Source: Gammaproteobacteria bacterium (GTDB taxonomy: Bacteria; Pseudomonadota; Gammaproteobacteria; Enterobacterales; Alteromonadaceae). From it: DNA of 19,256 nucleotides. Where the stretch lies: NCBI GenBank assembly GCA_027484495.1, contig JAIXSW010000325.1, positions 1-19,256 on the forward strand, in the 5' to 3' direction. Shown one piece after another: positions 14,873-19,256 of the stretch (position 1 is its first letter; each line of letters opens with the position of its first letter). The position numbers and the translations under genes are program-made. The notes under the pieces are model-generated. The model saw only the letters and a list, made by a program, of their open reading frames with translations. It did not search any database and was not told the origin of the DNA.

Positions 14873-14897
14873 GTTCGCGACCAATTAAATTGCGAAC
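14873..14897 (-). promoter_or_regulatory. Imperfect hairpin at the end of atpE
   Basis: GTTCGC (14873-14878) and GCGAAC (14892-14897) are perfect 6-base arms, with AAT/ATT able to pair inside and a 4-base bulge. The atpE stop codon (14887-14885) lies within the loop side. It may protect the 3' end of atpBE mRNA or mark a processing site before atpF; function is inferred. Confidence 0.4.
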
Positions 14898-15118
14898 AGC
14901 ATGTACAGAGCGATAGCAACACCGATCATCGCGATGGCGTCGATAAGACCTGCTACAACGAACATTTTACCTTGCAGGCTAGGAGCCAGCTCTGGCTGAC
15001 GAGCTGCAGACTCGAGGAATTTACCGCCCAGAGTACCGAAACCAATTGCAGTGCCTAATGCACCTAAACCGATTAACAGAGCTACTGCGATGTATTTTAA
15101 ACCGATAACGAGTTCCAT
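14885..15118 (-). CDS. atpE: F1Fo ATP synthase subunit c
   Basis: Subunit c forms the membrane rotor ring. The 77-aa protein is a two-helix hairpin with polar loop R40-Q41-P42 and the ion-carrying carboxylate Asp60 in GLIDAIAM. Asp together with the lack of the Gln/Ser/Thr sodium ligands indicates proton coupling. The start is ATG 15118, with GGAG six bases upstream (15128-15125). An in-frame TTG at 15130 overlaps the ribosome site and is rejected. A U-rich repeat upstream probably boosts translation. Confidence 0.98.
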   Translation of the reverse strand: MELVIGLKYIAVALLIGLGALGTAIGFGTLGGKFLESAARQPELAPSLQGKMFVVAGLIDAIAMIGVAIALYMLFAI

Positions 15119-15124
15119 AACGTT

Positions 15125-15163
15125 CTCCAAAGTTACTAATGTTAAAGTTAAAGTTAAAAAGAA
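15125..15163 (-). promoter_or_regulatory. U-rich translational enhancer-like region before atpE
   Basis: On the minus strand, three exact tandem copies of TTTAAC (15158-15141), preceded by further T, lie 12 bases before the GGAG of atpE (15128-15125). In E. coli a U-rich unstructured segment just before the atpE ribosome site drives the high rate of c-subunit synthesis. The same placement and composition suggest the same role here. Confidence 0.6.
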
Positions 15164-15170
15164 ATCTTTG

Positions 15171-15962
15171 TTAGTGGTGTTCGTGCGCCATGCTCAGGTA
15201 CACCACCGTCAGGATGGTGAAAATGAACGCTTGCAGCGGAATAACCAACAAGTGGAACACAGCCCAGACAAAATGCATTGGCAGCTGATACAGACCGGTC
15301 ATCGCGATCAGGATAAAAATCAGTTCGCCAGCATACAGGTTACCGAATAACCGCAGTGCCAGAGACAGCGGCTTGGCCAGTAAGGCAACCACTTCCAGAA
15401 TGAAGTTGAACCAGTATAACCAAGGCGTGTTGAATGGCTGGGTGGTCAGCTCTTTGATAAAGCCGCCGATGCCTTTCATTTTAATTGAGTAGTAAATCAT
15501 CAGAATAAACACACCAAGCGCTAAGGCGATGGTCATGTTCAGATCCGTGGTTGGAACTGCTTTCATGTAAACGTCATGCGGGTCATAACCCATTGCTGCG
15601 CCAATCTGTTGGGCAGTCCATGGGATAAAGTCGACCGGCACTAAGTCCAACAGGTTCATCAGCAACACCCAGACAAAAATTGTCAGTGCGAGTGGCGCAA
15701 TGACTGGATTTTTACCGTGGAAGGTACTTTTGACCGTGCTGTCGATGAATTCAACAACCATTTCAACGGCGCATTGCCATTTAGTCGGTACACCGGCATT
15801 GGCTGTTTTAGCCACTGCACGGAAAGAGAACAGGAAAATCAATCCCATAAAGATTGACCAGCCTAAGGTGTCGACATGAACGGTCCAAAAACCTTCGCCG
15901 ACGCTCCAGTTGGTCAGGTGGTGGGTAATATAGTCTTTGCTCGTAAGCTCACCAGATGCCAT
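15171..15962 (-). CDS. atpB: F1Fo ATP synthase subunit a
   Basis: Subunit a is the proton-channel stator next to the c ring. The 263-aa protein starts MASGELTSKDYITHHLTN, very close to the E. coli start. The essential arginine is Arg204 in LSLALRLFGNLYAGELIFIL (E. coli Arg210). Multiple membrane helices include LALTIFVWVLLMNLLDLVPVD and QAFIFTILTVVYLSMA. The ATG at 15962 lies two bases after the atpI stop, with GGGA upstream inside the atpI end; the in-frame TTG at 15974 is rejected because it would overlap atpI and extend past the conserved start. Confidence 0.97.
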   Translation of the reverse strand: MASGELTSKDYITHHLTNWSVGEGFWTVHVDTLGWSIFMGLIFLFSFRAVAKTANAGVPTKWQCAVEMVVEFIDSTVKSTFHGKNPVIAPLALTIFVWVLLMNLLDLVPVDFIPWTAQQIGAAMGYDPHDVYMKAVPTTDLNMTIALALGVFILMIYYSIKMKGIGGFIKELTTQPFNTPWLYWFNFILEVVALLAKPLSLALRLFGNLYAGELIFILIAMTGLYQLPMHFVWAVFHLLVIPLQAFIFTILTVVYLSMAHEHH

Positions 15963-15964
15963 CG

Positions 15965-16357
15965 TTAGTCCCAATTATCGTAGTTAATCAAAATCGGTAA
16001 CAACGCCTGCATGATCAGGGCGAACACCAGTCCACCAAAAAACAACCAAGGGATCATCAGAGCGTGTTTCAGCGCTGTTGCGACTAACAACGCCAACAAT
16101 AAAAATTTTAGTGATTCGCCCCTGTAGACCGATTTCAGCACCAGATCAGGCTGGATGTCTGCACGGAAGCGAAACACGTACCACGTAAAAAGACTGTGCG
16201 GCACAACAACACAATAAACGCCTAACAGAACAGATTTTGCGGCCAGCTTATCCCAAGCTGCTAAACACAGCGCCGCCAAAGCAAATCCAGCCAGCGACTG
16301 CCACAAAAACGTCTTAAAAATCAGTTTATAACGTTGTTTTGTTGTGGTTAAAGGCAC
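15965..16357 (-). CDS. atpI: ATP synthase accessory protein AtpI
   Basis: AtpI is a small membrane protein implicated in c-ring assembly and magnesium supply in some bacteria; it is often dispensable. The sequence is poorly conserved, and the call rests on position (first gene of atp), size and four hydrophobic segments. I choose GTG 16357 as start: AGGTGG lies six bases upstream and the product is 130 aa, close to E. coli AtpI. A longer open frame from TTG 16450 runs across the promoter and is unlikely. The gene ends PILINYDNWD, and its stop lies two bases before atpB. Confidence 0.9.
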   Translation of the reverse strand: MPLTTTKQRYKLIFKTFLWQSLAGFALAALCLAAWDKLAAKSVLLGVYCVVVPHSLFTWYVFRFRADIQPDLVLKSVYRGESLKFLLLALLVATALKHALMIPWLFFGGLVFALIMQALLPILINYDNWD

Positions 16358-16406
16358 AAAGCACCACCTGAATAAACATAAAACAACAGTACAAAAAGCT
16401 CGCGCA

Positions 16407-16434
16407 AGTATACTTATCTGCCTTTTTTTTGCAA
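16407..16434 (-). promoter_or_regulatory. Probable sigma-70 promoter of the atp operon
   Basis: Minus strand: TTGCAA (16434-16429) as -35, a 16-base spacer that starts with an A run, and TATACT (16412-16407) as -10. The bases right after the -10 are GC-rich (TGCGCGAGC). Transcription would start near 16400, about 43 bases before the atpI GTG. Read-through from parB is also possible because no strong terminator separates them. Confidence 0.6.
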
Positions 16435-16485
16435 CCAAAAGCCGCGCCAATCCTACGAATGTCGAACTTACTGAAAGCTGACCGG

Positions 16486-17373
16486 TTAATTTTCAGTCTC
16501 AGGAAGGCCCAATTTATGCAAGATGCCGTCTAATTCAGGCAAACTGCTGTAATTGATGACTAATTCACCTTTGCCTTTGCGGTTGTAACTAATACTGACC
16601 GGCGCACCAAATCGTTCACTCAGACGCAACTCTAATGCCGCGACATCCGGGTCTTTTGCCTTGTTTTCTTTCACCGGGGCAGGTTCCAGCAAGCGCCGGA
16701 CCAGGCTTTCTGCTTCGCGCACTGTCAGCTGCTTGGCCGCAATTACCCGACCGGTGTCCGGCTGCTGTTCAGACGGCAACGCCAGGATGGCACGGGCATG
16801 GCCCATCTCGATATCACCATGCTCGAGCAAGGTTTTGACTTCATCCGCCAACTGGTTCAGTCGTAACAAGTTCGTCACTGTGGTTCTGGATTTACCAACA
16901 GCATCAGCCACTTGCTGATGCGTCAGTTCAAATTCACTGAGCAGACGCTGCAATGCAACGGCTTCTTCCATCGCGTTCAGATCTTCGCGCTGAATATTTT
17001 CAATCAGCGCGATAGCGACAGCAGCTTCATCCGGTACGTCTTTAAGCATGCAAGGCACTTCAGCGAGACCGGCCAGCTGTGATGCACGCCAGCGTCGTTC
17101 ACCGGCGATGATTTCATAGCGGTCTGTACCGACCGGACGCACCACTATCGGCTGGATCACGCCCTGCGCGCGGATAGAGCTCGCAAGTTCTTCCAGCGCA
17201 TCTTGCGACATGTCTTTACGGGGCTGGTATTTACCTGGCTGCAACCACTCGACCGGCAAGTTCTGTAACTCGGACTGACGACTTTCAACCTGACTTTCAG
17301 TTGCGCTAACAGGTTTTCCGGTTGTTAACAAAGCATCAAGACCCCGGCCCAGGCCACGTTTTTTCAAAGACAT
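16486..17373 (-). CDS. parB: Chromosome partitioning protein ParB (CTPase, parS-binding)
   Basis: ParB binds parS sites near the origin, loads as a CTP-dependent clamp and works with ParA in origin segregation. The 295-aa protein has N-terminal KKRGLGRGLDALL (ParA-interacting region), the CTP-binding motif GERRWRAS, ENIQREDLNAMEEA, and a helix-turn-helix (LTHQQVADAVGKSRTTVTNLLRL), then a C-terminal dimerisation domain. It follows parA by 20 bases; AAGGA is 11 bases before the ATG, a long spacing. A weak hairpin (arms ACTGAAA and TTTCAGT, 16470-16497) surrounds its stop codon without a T run. Confidence 0.97.
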   Translation of the reverse strand: MSLKKRGLGRGLDALLTTGKPVSATESQVESRQSELQNLPVEWLQPGKYQPRKDMSQDALEELASSIRAQGVIQPIVVRPVGTDRYEIIAGERRWRASQLAGLAEVPCMLKDVPDEAAVAIALIENIQREDLNAMEEAVALQRLLSEFELTHQQVADAVGKSRTTVTNLLRLNQLADEVKTLLEHGDIEMGHARAILALPSEQQPDTGRVIAAKQLTVREAESLVRRLLEPAPVKENKAKDPDVAALELRLSERFGAPVSISYNRKGKGELVINYSSLPELDGILHKLGLPETEN

Positions 17374-17393
17374 TCGCAGGTCATTCCTTCACA

Positions 17394-18188
17394 TCACACC
17401 GCAGGGGTGGTTTTTTGTTGTTTTTTGTCGGCCCGGCGCAGAATTTCGCCGGCGAGAGCCAGATAAGCTTTTGCCCCAGTTGAGCTCTTATCGTAATACA
17501 TCACCGGCGTGCCAAAACTGGGCGCTTCGGCCAGTCGCACATTGCGCGGGATCACTGCCCGGTAGACTTTTTCGCCAAAGTGACGTTTCAACTGCTCAGA
17601 GACATCGTTAGCCAGACGATTGCGTGGGTCATACATAGTTCGCAGAATGCCCTCAATCTTCAGATCGGCGTTGATCACAGCAGCCAGTTTATTGATGGTG
17701 TCTACCAGTGCAGTCAGGCCTTCCAGCGCATAGTATTCACACTGCATTGGCACCAATACCGAATCAGCAGCGGCCATCGCATTGACGGTCAGCATATTCA
17801 GTGACGGCGGGCAGTCGATAAAAATGAAATCATATTGGTCGCGGTAATTTTTCAGGGCGTTACGCAAACGCAGTTCGCGCGCGAAAACGTCAAGCAAGCG
17901 AACTTCGGCCGCTGTCACATCCGAATTGCCGGCGATCAGGTGATAACCACCAGCGGTATCCTTTACTACGACCTCTGGCAATGGTTTTTCATCAACCAGC
18001 AGTTCGTAGGCAGTTGCATGGACTTCGTATTTGTCGACCCCGCTCCCCATAGTCGCATTGCCCTGTGGGTCTAAATCAATCAACAGAACTCTGCGTTTGG
18101 TCGCGGCCATAGATGCCGCCAGATTGACTGCGGTCGTGGTTTTACCCACACCACCTTTCTGATTGGCTATCGCGATGATTTTTCCCAC
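17394..18188 (-). CDS. parA: Chromosome partitioning ATPase ParA (Soj-like)
   Basis: ParA is a deviant-Walker ATPase that binds DNA non-specifically and moves ParB-parS complexes. The 264-aa protein has the deviant Walker A KGGVGKTT within NQKGGVGKTTTAVNLA, the A' motif DLDPQGNATMGSG, and Walker B-like FIFIDCPPSLNML. The start codon is GTG (18188-18186), with AGGGA five bases upstream. It lies 19 bases after rsmG and forms a likely mnmG-rsmG-parA-parB operon. The short N-terminus with no helix-turn-helix marks it as the chromosomal Soj type. Confidence 0.97.
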   Translation of the reverse strand: MGKIIAIANQKGGVGKTTTAVNLAASMAATKRRVLLIDLDPQGNATMGSGVDKYEVHATAYELLVDEKPLPEVVVKDTAGGYHLIAGNSDVTAAEVRLLDVFARELRLRNALKNYRDQYDFIFIDCPPSLNMLTVNAMAAADSVLVPMQCEYYALEGLTALVDTINKLAAVINADLKIEGILRTMYDPRNRLANDVSEQLKRHFGEKVYRAVIPRNVRLAEAPSFGTPVMYYDKSSTGAKAYLALAGEILRRADKKQQKTTPAV

Positions 18189-18207
18189 AAAGATCCCTAG
18201 TCCGTAT

Positions 18208-18825
18208 TCAGACTGCTGTTTTTTCCAGCACCAGCAGATAACGTTGGCCGACCAACTCTGGCACTGTCAGTTCGACATTGCCGACAACTTTAACAAAATC
18301 GGGCAAAGCTGCAATTTCTTCCTGCGCCTGCGCGCCTTTCATGGCGAGAAACTGGCCATCCTGCACCGGTAAATGCTGACACCAATGCAGCATATCGTTT
18401 AATGAAGCAAATGCACGACTGATTACACTGTCATAAAGCTCATGGTGATCTTCAACCCGGCTCTGCACCGGCTGAATGTTTTTCAGACCGAGTTGCAACT
18501 TGACCTGGTTGAGAAAACGGATACGTTTGCCCAGACTGTCCAGCAAAGTAAATTCTTTATCCGGGCAACAAATCGCCAGTGGCACACCAGGCAAACCAGG
18601 ACCGGTGCCGACATCGATGATTCGATCGCCGTGCAGGTATGGCGCCACCGCAAGACTGTCCATGATGTGTTTGACCAGCATTTCGTTCGGATCACGCACT
18701 GAGGTCAGATTGTAGGCGCTGTTCCATTTATCCAGTAACTGGACGTACTGCACCAGCTGTTGCAACTGCAGATCTGACAATTGCAACTCGGTTTGTGCGA
18801 CCAGTTTTTTCAGTTTTTCAAGCAT
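18208..18825 (-). CDS. rsmG: 16S rRNA (guanine-N7)-methyltransferase RsmG
   Basis: RsmG (GidB) methylates N7 of G527 in 16S rRNA using S-adenosylmethionine; its loss gives low-level streptomycin resistance in several bacteria. The 205-aa protein is close to E. coli (207). The SAM-binding motif is DVGTGPGLPGVPLAI with G73-T-G75-P-G77, preceded by YNLTSVRDPNEMLVKHIMDSL and followed by SRAFASLNDML. The ATG has a weak GGGA upstream. It lies 23 bases after mnmG, the usual gidA-gidB order. Confidence 0.97.
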   Translation of the reverse strand: MLEKLKKLVAQTELQLSDLQLQQLVQYVQLLDKWNSAYNLTSVRDPNEMLVKHIMDSLAVAPYLHGDRIIDVGTGPGLPGVPLAICCPDKEFTLLDSLGKRIRFLNQVKLQLGLKNIQPVQSRVEDHHELYDSVISRAFASLNDMLHWCQHLPVQDGQFLAMKGAQAQEEIAALPDFVKVVGNVELTVPELVGQRYLLVLEKTAV

Positions 18826-18848
18826 GTAGCGTCCCGACTCAGGCTGAC

Positions 18849-19256
18849 TTACGCCGATTTACGTAGCAGACCCTGTTTTTTCAGATAGACCAGCAGTAAT
18901 GAAATCGCCGCTGGCGTAATACCGGAGATCCGTGAGGCCTGACCCATTGTTTCAGGCTGCGCCTGATTCAGTTTTAGCACTACTTCGTTGGACAAACCTT
19001 TCACCACAGAATAATCGAAGCCGGCTGGCAAACGGGTATTTTCGTTGCGTTCCTGCTTGGCGATCTCGTCTTGCTGGCGATTGATATAACCTTCGTATTT
19101 AATTTGGATTTCAACCTGTTCAGCCGCGTCCTGCATGGCCAGCCCGGGGCCAACGCCCTCAATCAGCATCAGATCTTTGTAGGTCACTTCAGGCCGGCGG
19201 ATCAGATCCTCCAGACTGGCTTCACGGCTTAATGGCATTTTTAGCAGGGTATTCAC
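18849..19256 (-). CDS. mnmG: tRNA uridine-5-carboxymethylaminomethyl enzyme MnmG, C-terminal part
   Basis: This is a partial gene: only the last 135 codons are in the window and the reading frame is open to the right edge. MnmG (GidA) with MnmE modifies U34 of certain tRNAs using FAD. The visible part is the C-terminal helical domain that contacts MnmE and tRNA: ETMGQASRISGITPAAISLLLVYLKKQ is the family signature, with YEGYINRQQDEI and LPAGFDYS upstream. The first in-frame GTG at the edge is an internal Val codon, not a start. Confidence 0.97.
   Translation of the reverse strand: MNTLLKMPLSREASLEDLIRRPEVTYKDLMLIEGVGPGLAMQDAAEQVEIQIKYEGYINRQQDEIAKQERNENTRLPAGFDYSVVKGLSNEVVLKLNQAQPETMGQASRISGITPAAISLLLVYLKKQGLLRKSA

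Noticed and set aside
16240..16260. TTATCC-like string as a DnaA box / origin
   Set aside because: Single imperfect match inside atpI with no cluster, AT-rich unwinding region or neighbouring origin features.
16358..16450. 31-residue N-terminal extension of AtpI from TTG 16450
   Set aside because: It crosses the likely promoter, has no ribosome site, and makes AtpI longer than usual; GTG 16357 has AGGTGG at good spacing.
16470..16497. Hairpin around the parB stop as the parAB terminator
   Set aside because: Seven-base arms with a 14-base loop and no T run; too weak to call a terminator.

Overview
The window looks like chromosomal DNA of a gammaproteobacterium. The proteins read like those of marine or freshwater Alteromonadales/Chromatiaceae such as Rheinheimera; that genus is an impression from protein style, not a search result. 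The right half is the conserved oriC-proximal block mnmG-rsmG-parA-parB-atpIBEFHAGDC, all on the minus strand. Linkage of parAB to mnmG/rsmG and atp is the Pseudomonas-type arrangement, which E. coli lacks. No origin, DnaA-box cluster or parS site was found inside the window.

Layout, left to right. (1) 25-1881 (+): an M2-family (ACE-like) zinc dipeptidyl carboxypeptidase lipoprotein, with its own terminator. (2) 2020-5617: a small predicted lipoprotein (minus) divergent from a histidine kinase and a sigma-54-activating response regulator (plus, overlapping ATGA). The 311-bp region between them has a near-consensus sigma-54 promoter towards the kinase, a degenerate sigma-54-like promoter towards the lipoprotein, and three alternating 5-bp half-sites between them. 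The layout resembles zraP/zraSR but the lipoprotein shows no ZraP-like sequence. This is the best candidate for an undescribed system here. (3) 5626-7248: a VanZ-like membrane protein (minus), a 72-aa membrane protein (plus), and a TraB/GumN-family exported protein (minus) that overlaps the small gene tail to tail. (4) 7309-9283 (minus): glmU and an unrecognised single-span membrane protein. (5) 9483-16357 (minus): the complete F1Fo ATP synthase operon. (6) 16486-19256 (minus): parB, parA, rsmG and the C-terminal part of mnmG, which runs off the right edge.

The atp operon is ordinary in gene content (proton-type c subunit with Asp60) but carries visible RNA-level features: a likely promoter before atpI, a U-rich TTTAAC triple repeat before the atpE ribosome site that resembles the E. 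coli atpE translational enhancer, and hairpins between atpE/atpF, atpA/atpG and atpD/atpC. A strong terminator ends the operon after atpC, so glmU and its upstream neighbour are separate transcription units.

Several start codons were reassigned from the longest open frame on ribosome-site evidence: the lipoprotein (2502), response regulator (4229), VanZ-like protein (6045), glmU (8673), atpE (15118), atpB (15962) and atpI (GTG at 16357).
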